This document shows positions 50,717 through 61,404 of a DNA stretch of 64,000 bases, piece by piece; the stretch's first letter is position 1; every line of letters starts with the position of its first letter. The notes beneath the pieces were generated by a model. It saw nothing but the letters and a program-made list of their open reading frames with translations, did no database searches and was not told the DNA's origin. Source of the stretch: Straminergon stramineum (Eukaryota > Streptophyta > Bryopsida > Hypnales > Calliergonaceae); NCBI GenBank assembly GCA_963920665.1, contig OY987266.1:27082248-27146247 (forward strand), given 5' to 3'. The translations under genes were made by a program, and so were the position numbers.

Positions 50717-51587
50717 CCCCTAAAGTTCCTTTATTTATGTTATCACCAAAAACTCTCAAAATTGCCATTTCTAGTACAAGTACCAAATTTTAGAAAATTA
50801 TCATTTTTGGAAACATGTAACTATAGGATCTTGTAGTATACATACTAGATTGAAAAGATGTGGAAAAAACCTCAGCAATTGCACTTCACAAGGTCATATT
50901 TGTATGAAAAAATGTCTAAAATGGTGGTGCTTCTTTAGATTAATTCTTGAAGGCAAGTTGGTTAAATGCTTGAAAGTTTTCAGATCATTTGGAATTTTGC
51001 AATATATAGAAAAAAAATAGTACATAGAAAGATAGTAAGTAGAAAGATGTAAGTGAGAATGATTTAAAATACTAAATTGTTAACAATTTATTAATGGAAT
51101 TGAAATATGCCAATTCCAATGGTTGTAATGATGTAATAAAAAATCTACACCTAATGTTTCAATTTTTTTTCCAAAATTATAGAATATTGAGGACTATTTT
51201 AAAATAAAGGACTTTAAAGTTTATTTTAGAGTAGAGAATCCATAATTGCCTTCAAACTAAAACATCTCATAACTTTTTACTCATTGATCAAAATGGAATG
51301 ATTCAAAGCTATCTATGCATATATAAATCTAGAAAATCAATTTCAATTTTTTTTGAAAGTGATTTTTTTAGATTTGCCGAGAGTGCCCAAGTTGAAAAAC
51401 AAACTACATATTAGGCTTTAACTTGTGACTCAATATTTCCAAATGTCCTGAAATTTAGTGCACATGAAAGATATCCCTCATCCACACCTTCTATTAAAGT
51501 TTGGGCCAAAAATGTCAAAATCTCTAGTCACATGTACCTGCCCAAATTTTTTATGTTGCCTAAAAATGTAGCTTAGTCCTCAAGGGG
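50717..51587 (-). mobile_element. TTAA-type TIR element B4
   Basis: Starts CCCCTAAAG next to TTAA (50713-50716) and ends CAAGGGG next to TCAA (51588-51591). The interior is the reverse complement of B1 and B2 (for example AACTATAGGATCTTGTAGTA, AATGGAATGATTCAAAGCT). 871 bp, non-coding. Confidence 0.75.
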
Positions 51588-51591
51588 TCAA

Positions 51592-52094
51592 TTTTCTATC
51601 TTATTTTTGGAGGATTTTATTGCAACTTTGGATATTTTCTAAGATTTTATCATAGTTGCAATATTTGACTTCAAAGAATGCTATAATAATCTTGATTTTG
51701 TTGTTTCTTCTTGAAGTTGTAATATCATACAACTATAATCTACTCATTTCCTCAAAATTGTTGGTAAATTTGTGAGGATTCCTAATTTATAACCTCTTCG
51801 GGTCATGGTAGTTCAAGAGATGACTTAAAGTTACTTGGAATTGCATTTCCAATCTTATTTAGCCTATCTTTCTAATTTTATCTTTCTAATTTTATTAAGA
51901 TCTTTTATTTCAATTTTTTTGGATATTTTGAGCACTAATTCTATCCTAAGATTTCTAATAATTCCTTTTTAAGCTCCAAAGCCATTTTGATGTTTTGATA
52001 AGTGTAGCTCACTTGTGGATTTTCTACACAAAAAGGATATTTTTGTTGTATAAGTAGAAAATCAAGAAAATATGAGCCTTATTGACAATTTTTG
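51592..52094. other. AT-rich DNA next to the retroelement relic
   Basis: Nothing recognised. It may be further decayed pol sequence. Confidence 0.35.
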
Positions 52095-54590
52095 GCTCAC
52101 ATAAAGTCAATTGGATTTGATCATAATCTGAATATAAATCACCCATTGAATAAATTGCTCTCATTGCAAACACCTTCACAAATTCATCAACAATTGGTTC
52201 TAGCCCATATTTCTAATGCTCACTTTGTTTATCAATTGCATATCTTGAATGAATCTCAATGTTTCCTTTTTTAAGGCACAAGAATCACCTATTTGAATAT
52301 GTTATAATAAAAGATTCAAAAATTTCCATCATAATCTTCTAGTTGAGAAATTCTATTAACTTTGACAACTGAACCTTTGGAATTAGAATAGGCTTCAAAT
52401 TCCAAAGTATATGTGGAATTGTGAAAATAATCATAGGTGTTTTAATACTTCACCAACACACTTAATGTCATGTGATTCAAAACCAAATTCCTTACTATGG
52501 TATGAAATCACTTCTTTAAAATATTTTCTCTTATTATGCAACAAAAATCTTCTCCTCCAATCTTTAATCCATCCAATGTTTCATTTGTGAATTCATGTTC
52601 TATCTTTTTTGAACCTGTCAAATTTAGTTGCATTGAAGCATTTTCCACTTTCTTCTTAAAATCAAAAGGAAAGTAATAATGCAATGGTTTAACCTTCTTA
52701 AAGTTTTGCCATTGCCTTGCATATAGTCTCTATCATTGCTTCTCGCATCTCTATAAACTTCTTAATCTCATTATAAAAATCCATGGAGTGCATTTTTACT
52801 ATTTTGTTATCAACCCCCCAATCCAAATTCAATAGCAAATGTAAATCTTCCATTGTACCACCCAACCTTGATCCTTCAAATATACTCAACATATATTTGT
52901 CATTGTTAAGTTCACCATTCTTCTTTGACTCATGCTTAAGATATATAGCATGAATTTTTTCTTCATTCTATAATTCTTTAAATATTTTAAATAAAATAGG
53001 CCCATAGCCCCATACCATCTTGAGATACATCCACAAAACTTTTCAATATATCTTCAATCATCAATGTTTCTACTAGAGGCAAGAAGAGAGGCAATAAACC
53101 ATCATTCTTTTTACCATTGCAATCCCGCCTTATACGACATGTGTTAAAAGTCCCTCATATGGTCATGATGATCACCAAAAAAACTTCTCACCTTCAACAA
53201 AGGTCAAGCCTTCAATGTATCTCGATTTTATTTATGGTTTGCACAAACAATCAAAAATTAAACAACCATATTTCATCTTGACTTCTAATTTGTGCATATG
53301 CCAATCCATGGTCTATAAATTTTGTCTCCATCTACTTAGGTGTAATGTATGGTTGCATAAAAATGATAGGATATGTAGAAGAACCTTCCACAAAGAAATT
53401 TTGTTAATCATTTGCATTTCCAATCATTACCTAATTATTTGAATTAACTCTATATAAAGGAGGCAACCCATTCCTAATCACCATCCTACTCTAGCATTGT
53501 AGGGTAGAGTAATTTCAATCAGGAGGTGATTAACATGATTAATGCTATCATACTTCCCATCGCAATTGTGGCCCATTATGATTGGCTACAAGACTCTCAA
53601 TATTGCAACCAATGCTTAGTCAAAAATAGGAAGGACTATATGACCAATATGGGTGGAACAAAATCTTTAGTTGAAAAATTCATAGTAATTTTGTTTTGAG
53701 AAATAAAAATCTGAAAAATTATGGAAACCTTAATAACTCTATTTCTACACATGGAAAAATTACCCCATTGTTGAAACCTCCCTTGTAGATACATGTATCT
53801 GCTTAAGTGGTCAGAAATGGGTTGCCTCCCTTAAACTCCCACATGAATGATTTGTTATAGAAATTAACCATCTATGATTAGTATTGATAGGCCATATTTT
53901 CATCTCATATAATTCTATTCACATCAAATTGATCTAAGAACCATGGTAAATCAAAGCAACAAGAAGCTCCTTAAGATCTTCTCATTTCACCAAAATTTCT
54001 ATTGTAGCCTTTGCCCAATTATTTGAAACTTAAATCTTTCCTTCTCCAATAGCCCTACATGAAAAACACTTCTAGATATGCATGCTCATTTTCTTCTTCT
54101 TCACCTTCATCTCCCACAACTTTTCTTCTTTGTATATTTGAAGTCATTATATCACTTATAGTTTGTCTCTTCCACTTGATCATGTCAATAATAACCTCAT
54201 GAAATTTATGCTTTGCAATTCTCTTGGCATAAGTTTCATTGTCCCATTTAAAATGAGATCCTTCAACACTATCTTCAAATCCATAGCCATTTCAATATCT
54301 GATTGCAATTTGTATGCTAGGGCCTTTCCATTCTCTTTTGAAAATACGTCCTTCATTGCTTCTTCATATGCTTATTGCTTTCAATTCTCCACTTTAGAAC
54401 CCCTCTTCAATGGCTTCGACCAAATTGATTCTTTTACATTTTTCTTTGACCACGACTTCATGATTAATCCTTGCAATAGAGACACAAACCAATATGCATG
54501 CTATCAATGGAATCATTCTAATACATTGTATGATAGATAGATTTGCAAGTAAGATGCAAAATATCATCAGTAAGTTCTGTGCTCTCGGCA
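52095..54590 (-). pseudogene. Decayed gag-protease-reverse transcriptase relic
   Basis: Minus-strand pieces read in retroelement order. At ~54590-54170 is a stretch with VFSKENGKALAYKLQSDIE, like the region before the protease in some plant gag-pol proteins. At ~53403-53220 there is a protease-like part (NFFVEGSSTYPIIFM, QPYIT, YAQIRSQD). At ~52440-52095 is the start of a reverse transcriptase (FTIPHILWNLKPI, TLRFIQDMQLINKVSIRN, AIYSMGDLYSDYDQIQL). Stops and frameshifts separate every piece, and the polymerase is cut off after the first RT motifs, before YxDD. Dead copy. The family resembles Ty3-type pol genes of non-flowering plants; this is recognised by eye, not searched. Confidence 0.6.
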
Positions 54591-55049
54591 AAATTTCATA
54601 GTATTCAACTATAATGCATACTTTTGATTCAATAGCTCAATATTTGAACCCACACAACTTATCCAAACAAGTTCAACTCCATAAGTTATCTCCTCATTGC
54701 TTGTGATTGAGTGCACCTTAGATGTCCCCTCTACTAATGTCTTCGTGACTCATTTTTCAAAGTTTGTCTCTATTGGCAATCTGGTTCCTCTTGACTACAA
54801 TATAACAAAACATGGTAAAAAAAACTGCACTCAAGATCGAGTATGCTTCTTTTGATCACGTTTTTGTGCATGTGTGCATAGTGGTCTGTTAGCTTCTTTT
54901 GCAATTTTCGATTGTATTTTTTTTGAAATTTTGGAGTATGTAATATACCATTGGAAAGGTCTTTTCAATACCTTTTTAATAGTATGTTACATGCATGCCA
55001 TATTTAACTACTTTTGGACTATTGAAAGTCCAAAATTAAGAAAACGCAG
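54591..55049. other. AT-rich boundary region
   Basis: No gene recognised. Composition changes from AT-rich to more balanced between here and ~55.9 kb. Confidence 0.35.
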
Positions 55050-56119
55050 AAATCTCCCGATGCAGGGTGTGAGGCATTACAACGGGAGATTTCTAGATAC
55101 TGTGAAGTTAATTTCTGTAAGTGTGTTGCACGGCTCCCGATAGGTCAATTGAATCACATGAATGTGCATCTTAGGAAATACATTAACTGTGAATGATGAA
55201 GTAAATAGGGCTCACATGGATTCATTTTAGGCAATACATCAGGAGATATCCAGATACACAGAAGTTTAGGTTTCCTTGAGGGTGGTGCCAGGCCCCATAC
55301 GCACACGAACATACATGTCAGGGAAGATTGAAACTCTGAATGATGAAGTAATTGCTACCACTTGGAATGGAGGTGGGGAGTAAGTTACCTGGAAATCTCC
55401 CGATGGAGTGCAAGCCTTGTAAGGCTAGCATGATCATTTTGTACACCAGAACATTGTGGTCTTATGCATCTTATGCCCTCCTAAAGTATTCCAGGCATGA
55501 ACAATGAATGTAAAAACTTGGCCTTAATTGATATTAACAAAGTCGTTCAAAACATAAACATTTAAAAGCAGAGAGGTAGAAGATTCCATAGAATGACAAG
55601 ACCAAGTCATTTGAAATGTAATAGAACAAATGAAAATGAATATTGGAAATAGTAACTTACAATGCAAGAAAGAAGGAAATTGTCTTGCAACATTTTAATA
55701 ATCGCTTAAGAGATCAAGTACAAGAAAATATTGAAAAGCAAAGCCAATGGAGTGCCAGCACCTGCTATGACTAAGAAATGGGATTTGGAGGTTGCACTAA
55801 AGGAATAAAAAGAACACATTCTGGTCTTCATGAATAAAGTGAAGGCATTCACAGCACAGAAGATTTCACAAGAACCGGTGGTCCCTAACTAAACCTTGAA
55901 AGACAAGAAACCCTATGTGGACACGCAGGCTCCCACTTTCGCGCCGGTCAAAAAGAAACATCGAGAGATCTCCCGATGGCCCTGCCAATACAACGTCGAG
56001 CAAAACGAAGCATCGGGAGATCAACTGATAGTTGTGCTACTATGCGGACAAGAAAAACAAAGCATCGGGAGATCTCCCGAAAGGCTTGCCACAGTTACGA
56101 ATTGGGAGATCTCCTAATA
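55050..56119. repeat. Scattered palindrome copies, 3' flank of the DUF7869 gene
   Basis: Full-length or near copies of CATCGGGAGATCTCCCGATG lie at 55959-55978, 56011-56030 (one arm decayed), 56063-56082 and 56100-56119. Half-sites with AAATCTCCCGATG or CAACGGGAGATTT are at 55050-55062, 55080-55092 and ~55392-55405. Otherwise no gene. 55700-55950 has a broken open frame rich in Lys and Ala on the plus strand that I do not recognise. Confidence 0.75.
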
Positions 56120-58075
56120 GCCGTAAAGATCAGCACACAATAGTCGATCAAGGGTCCACCTCGTTTGCCCTATTCAAATTCGCAAGGGCAGCTTCTCTAC
56201 TTTTCCTAGGAATGATTCGTGATTTCGGGTTAACTTTCTTGGACCAAGTCGCGTATACTACAAAAGATGCATCCACCCAAGCGAGAGGTGTATTCTCAAT
56301 AACCCACTTCCCGTACCAACAATTTTGGTATCTCAATTTCATCGAACTTTCAGAATTATCCGGTCTCCAATATTGGAGCAAGAACTTCTCGTTGTTGACA
56401 TGGCCTTCTTCTCTACAAACCTTGCACAGTGCTCTTCCTTACCAGATAGCACAAATTGAGGGGTCTTTGGGTCGGAGCAGAACCCACGAACCTGGACGAA
56501 TATCAACCCAAGGATTGAAGCTTTCCCTTGGCGCCTCATTTGCGGGTCCGCAATAAGGTTCCAATTCCTCTTCCTCTAGAAGGATGTCGACAGGATTAAC
56601 TGTCGGCTCCTGGGAAGATGATTTTTGCACCCTCCAATAGTACTTTGGCCAGAAGCCTTCAACCAATTCTGTAGGATAGTCCGGAAGTGGCTCCTTCACC
56701 TCGCGCAACACACGCTTCCAATACTCGACGTATGGAGAAAAGGCGGTCGCAAATCCCTTGCATTGGGTCATTCCATCTTCCCAGAAGTCAATGTACTTCT
56801 CCAGTCCTAACAAAATCAAACCCTTGTTCAAGGTCGCTTTTCGTGCCGCTTCCCCGCCTTCTCTTGATTTTCGGATGCTGAGGGAACTTCGCTACCCCAC
56901 ATGGGCTTGAAAGGAACATGTTTAGGGCAACCCGGAGGTAGCTTCGGCCGACCGCTTCGGTCTTTCTTCCACAAGCATCGCAAAGGTCCATCAGATGGTA
57001 GCCATTGTGAATCAACTGTTGACTTCTTATATTTCATGACAGGGACTCCATGACAATCCACATAGAACCGGAAGAGGTGCATCTCCCTTAAACCAATCAG
57101 TTTAGTAGTGCCGCTGCACAGGTAACCCTTCACAAAGGACTTGAAATCCGCCACCTCTTGGATGAATTCTGGCATAAATGACAGTTCTTGGGACTCCATG
57201 AAGGCTTTCATAAGGTCCGCGGCGACAAATGTATTCTTGCTCTTCAAAGCCTTGGATAGGTGGCTAAAATGTGCATCAATGTCCTCGTGAGTATGTCCTA
57301 CTAGTAGAAAACCCACCTGAATTTCCTGGAATACTCCTCTTGCAGTAAGCAAGGACAAGAACGCCATGAGATACTGGTTCTTGTTATCTTTTGCAGAGTT
57401 GTCAAGCTGAAGATAGAGCTTCTTAGGAAGAGGGCGAGCTCCACGTCGAGCATCCTCTGGAATCAATTTAAAGGCGTCCATACACCTAGATTTCCCTCTA
57501 AGTAATGCCTCGAACAATGTATTCGCAGGCGGATAGGGGAATAGGTTGCCAGTCTCTCGAATCGGGGGACCTTCAAGTCGACGAAATAGCTTAGCCAACG
57601 ATGAGACAATGAAGTTCGAGTCGCCTGGCTAGCACACTGGTCCATAATGGGCATATGCATCGTCGGCATGACCATGAGCGACCATACCAGTTACACTCAT
57701 AGGAAGCTAATCCAAACCTTGTGTGGCCTTTGTTGTCACCTGCATTCTTGGAAGAGCCGTCTTCCTTGTATCCATTTTGTCGTGAATGATGCACAGTATC
57801 TCCTCAGGGTTCCTCTTAGATTCTTCACGCCATGTGGCATACAATTGACGGCAGGATGCTTGATGATTCAGATGTTCACTGTGCTGCTTCATGAACTCCA
57901 CGAAGTCCAAGCTTCCTTTTGGTGATTTCAAAATGAATTGCTGTAGTTCATCGCACTTCGTACACTTGGCAAAAGAGCTGCCTACAGGCTTAATGGAAAT
58001 GTTATTGAAGTGCTCCTTTTTTATTCTACTAATCGTGGACTGGCTGACTATACGAAGGCCACACTCCACATTCAA

Positions 58076-58868
58076 CTGCAAGTAGAAAACCCGGACTACA
58101 CATCAGATTCAGTTAGGGTATGGAATTCTAAAAGACCGTAAACAACAATCACAATAGCAATAGTGTCAACAAATGATTTCGCTAAACGACAGTCAGGAGA
58201 ATTTTGGATAGGATAGAAATAAAATCAAGTCCATTGGGAGACACGTATCAGGAGATCTCCCGATGAGGTAGCAATGGAAAGAAGTCCATTCAGAGACATG
58301 TATCGGGAGATCTCCCGATGAGGTAGGAATGAAAACAAGTCCATTCTAAGACATTTATCGGGAGATCTCCCGATGAGGTAGCAATGAAAACAAGTCCATT
58401 CGGAGACATGTATCGGGAGATCTCCCGATGAGGTAGGAATCACAAGAAGTCCATCGGGAAACATATATCGGGAGATCTCCCGATGAGGTAGCAATGGAAA
58501 GAAGTCCATTCAGAGACATGTATCGGGAGATCTCCCGATGAGGTAGGAATCAAAAGAATTCCATCAGGAAACATATATCGGGAGATCTCCCGATGAGGTA
58601 GGAATCAAAAGAAGTCCATTCGGAGACATGTATCGGGAGATCTCCCGATGAGGGAGGAATGAAAAGAAGTGCATAGCGAGACATACATCCGGAGAACTCC
58701 CGATAAGGTAGGAATGGAAAGAAGACGTGTATCGGGAGATCAACCAATAAGGGCGGACTAAACTGAAGTTTGTAAAGAGAAATGTATGGGAAGATGTCCC
58801 CAGGCACTGAACTCCGAAAGAAACACATCATAGTTCTATCCAATCATATAAAAGGTTCACTGGAATAC
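58076..58868 (-). other. Intron of the DUF7869-type gene
   Basis: Donor GAG|GTATTC (GT at 58868-58867) and acceptor CTTGCAG|TTG (AG at 58077-58076). Both exon edges are in the same frame, and protein similarity to the family continues across the join. Most of the intron is the 55-bp palindrome array. Confidence 0.7.
58246..58749. repeat. Intronic palindrome array, exact 55-bp period
   Basis: Copies of the palindrome begin at 58246, 58301, 58356, 58411, 58466, 58521, 58576, 58631 and 58686, each exactly 55 bp apart. A decayed tenth copy starts at 58730. Most read TATCGGGAGATCTCCCGATG. The linker is AGGTAGNAATG-like with AAGTCCATTCGGAGACATG. The open frame of 94 codons through it is a by-product. 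Confidence 0.95.
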
Positions 58869-60186
58869 CTCATTAGCATCAGCATGAATGCGCTTCCAGT
58901 TGTTTCCCGCAGGTAGGAACTTCAATGTGTCCACTCTCCCATTCCCTATGGACCGCATTTGGTGCGGCATTTGGTCAGCAGTGTTGTCGATGATGGCTTT
59001 CATTGTACCAGTGACCTGCACTGTTCGAAGTCGAGGACGCTTGATCCCTTTGTTCCCATGGGTCGAGGAAACCACACCTTGCTTGTACAAATCCATGTAA
59101 TTGTGGTAGGTGGACTTTGGTACTCCATGAATAATGTACCATGTAGTGGCACAAACTTCTGATCCTTCCAAAGTAATATATTTCCGCTTCCACGTCCAAT
59201 CCACACTATGCAATTGCCCGCCAGCAACGATTCCATAATCTCGACACTCTTCAAAAGACTTTGAAAAATATCTCTGTCTGACCATCAACGATTTTGCCTG
59301 GGGAAAAAACTGGCAGCAATGACTGTCGCAGCATTTCTCTGAACTGACCTTCCGAATTTCATCGTCACTAGTTTTACGAGTGAACTGTGTCTCCGTATGA
59401 CAAAGGGAGGGTCGACGAACTATGAATCGATACGGCGCCTTCTCTCTTCCACCTAAATAGGCAAGGGGATCCTGTACATCAGGAAAGGCAGGGAAGTGCT
59501 CCACCGTGTCCTTCAAACTTCGACCATTAGGGAACCAACACTTTGAAATTGGCCAACGAGCGTGGATCATGATTACATCATGATCACCCACGAAAATGTC
59601 AAGGACGGTCACACCTACGTGCTCCTCACCAAGGGTAGTATTCTGAAAACTATCGTCCGGCCTCCAATAATTTATTCGTCCAGATGATAGTAACACACCC
59701 ACCGCATCATTTCGATGAACCTCCAGCCCAATCCATTGCTCCTGTTGAATAAATGGACTCGAATCGAAATGGGGATCTTCAGTACATTTAACAACGTCCG
59801 CGGCACTCCACAACACTGTCCGGTTCAGGACATCTGAGAGCATTGTAAAACCCCTTTGGCAAGGTGTGACCCTAAAATACTAAGCTTCAACAATAAAAGA
59901 TGACGGGCGTATGAGAACAAATATCCACGGCTCGAATGGAATAGGAACTCCAAGCCACTCGCCTTGAGGTCTTGCCTCCACTACAGACCCTACTCCGACT
60001 TCACCAAATCCTCGATGATAAAGCTTAACCACGTCCCCTACATTCAATAGTGAAGTCCGGGCGCAAGACTCCTGTGACTTGCCCTCGTCAGCACCATCGC
60101 CAATAAATGGCATAATTGCATAATCCATCGACTCTTCTCCACTGTCCATAGAAACCGTATCTTGCATAGGTTCTGAATCTCTATAT

Positions 60187-60485
60187 CTACAAAATAAAGG
60201 ACCCAACGTTGAGGTTAGAAAAAGTCAATTCCAAATGACATTGTCCACAACAAGTTAGGGTCAGTCACTACAAATTCATCGGGAGATCTTCCAATCGAAG
60301 GACTGTGCAGCAGAAAATATTTGCAGTCGAAGAAAGCAGTAATATAATGAATTACAAATATTCGATCCCACCACTGCAGTAAAGTCATCCAAACCCTAAA
60401 ACAATCTCACTATATGAATGTCCACGAGAATCCGAGAGTGGCAGATGTTTGGACAGACCTCTCCCGTCTCTGATTAACACAAGAC
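60187..60485. other. Upstream region of the DUF7869-type gene
   Basis: Contains one palindrome copy with a partly decayed arm at 60277-60296. This is the presumed 5' side of the gene (a promoter or further 5' exon/intron). No open frame is supported. Confidence 0.4.
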
Positions 60486-60841
60486 CATCGGGAGATCTCC
60501 TGATGGGGTCGACAACCATAGCTCGTAACATTTCATCGGGAGATCTCCCGATAGACAGAACAGCCACAGTGTATAACACTTCATCGGGAGATCTCCCGAT
60601 GGGGTCGACAACCATAGCTCGTAACATTTCATCGGGAGATCTCCCGATAGACAGAACAGCCACAATGTATAACACTTCATCGGGAGATCTCCCGATGGGG
60701 TCGACAACCATAGCTCGTAACATTTCATCGGGAGATCTCCCGATGGACAAAACAGCCACAGTGTATAACACTTCATCAGGAGATCTCTCGATGGACAGAA
60801 CAGCCACAGTGTATAACACTTCATCAGGAGATCTCCCGATG
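60486..60841. repeat. Upstream palindrome array, exact 48-bp period
   Basis: Eight copies begin at 60486, 60534, 60582, 60630, 60678, 60726, 60774 and 60822. Each 20-bp palindrome is joined by a 28-bp linker. Two linkers alternate: one with GTCGACAACCATAGCTCG, the other with ACAGAACAGCCACAGTG, so the true unit is a 96-bp pair until the last two copies, which both use the second linker. Because 48 is divisible by three, both strands show long open frames with GRSPDE- or SGDLPM-type repeats; these are not taken as genes. Confidence 0.95.
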
Positions 60842-61404
60842 CACACAACCCGAAAGTATGAAACAATTCAATGGCAGATCTCAACATTCAAAATAAAAAT
60901 GAGGTCCCCATTCACAAGCGGAATGATTCCTGAAAGAAGTCATCGGGAGATCTCTCGATGATAGCCAATCAGACTACTTCCACACTCAAATCATAAAGCG
61001 ATCTCTTCATGATCTTCTCGTATATGGATATCTCCTAATGATATTGGAAAATTTCTGTACACTTCTTTCATCGGGATATCTCCCGCTGAGAATGATGAAT
61101 TAACGTTTCCCAAGATCATCTGGAGATCTTGCGATGGTAATGCAGAAATTTAGATCACTGAAATCAACGGGAGATCTCCCGTTGATCTTGCCGAATCTCC
61201 ATTTTCAGAAGTCATTGGGAGATCTCCCGATGTTCTCCTTGTGGATTGTCCAAGGATGTCGTCCGATTGACCTAGAAGAACTCCACTGGTCATCCTTGAA
61301 ATACAGTTCCAGGATTATGGCACTATAGAGACATCGGGAGATCTCCCGATAATAAAGTAGTTCACTAAAAGTCCGCCAAGCAATCAACGGAAGATCTCCC
61401 GATG
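60842..61404. repeat. Scattered palindromes upstream of the gene
   Basis: Single copies lie at 60941-60960, 61069-61088, 61117-61136, 61165-61184, 61213-61232, 61332-61351 and 61385-61404, with unrelated sequence between. The copy at 61165 reads CAACGGGAGATCTCCCGTTG, a perfect palindrome that differs from the consensus at one position in each arm, at mirrored places. Confidence 0.9.

Larger units (their letters stand above)
56148..60186 (-). pseudogene. DUF7869-type transposase-like gene, broken
   Basis: Two exons: 60186-58869 and 58075-56148, with a GT-AG phase-0 intron (58868-58076). The 60186 end follows a TTTTGTAG acceptor, so more 5' exons may exist. In order: an N-terminal domain; CCDSHCCQ (Zn-binding-like); a VCATTWYIIHGVPKSTY segment; FAKCTKC; DKMDTRKTALPRMQ; TGMVAHGHADDAYAHYG; then LYLQLDNSAKDNKNQYLMAF and VGHTHEDIDAHFS, the hallmarks of the DUF7869 family; and a C-terminal domain with PGSWVLLRPKDPS, QYWRP and WVDASFVVY. 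The conserved Asp/Glu residues suggest an RNase H-fold recombinase (inference). In-frame stops: TAG at 59880-59882, 57707-57709 and 57629-57631, TAA at 56439-56441. A frameshift lies near 56840. Otherwise the frame is continuous, so decay is recent. No pairing partner gene is seen. Palindrome arrays lie upstream, in the intron and downstream. Confidence 0.75.

Noticed and set aside
56828..57598. Treating the 256-codon frame as a complete separate gene.
   Set aside because: Family motifs continue in the same frame upstream across two TAG codons and downstream after a frameshift, so it is one part of a broken gene.
58225..58843. Minus-strand open frames through the intronic array.
   Set aside because: They lie in the 55-bp array or at its edge and inside the intron of the DUF7869 gene.
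58246..60841. CRISPR-like arrays (regular repeats with spacers).
   Set aside because: The linkers are themselves repeated rather than unique, the repeats are full palindromes, and the context is a plant nuclear genome.
60385..60961. Long open frames on both strands (up to 170 codons) with repeated SGDLPM or GRSPDE residues.
   Set aside because: They arise because the 48-bp period is divisible by three. No start context, homology or non-repeat coding sequence supports them.
58246..61404. The palindrome core GATCGGGAGATCTCCCGATC-like resembles a BglII-containing stretch of common expression vectors.
   Set aside because: There are about 30 variant copies in arrays with plant-like linkers and no other vector sequence, so contamination does not explain them.
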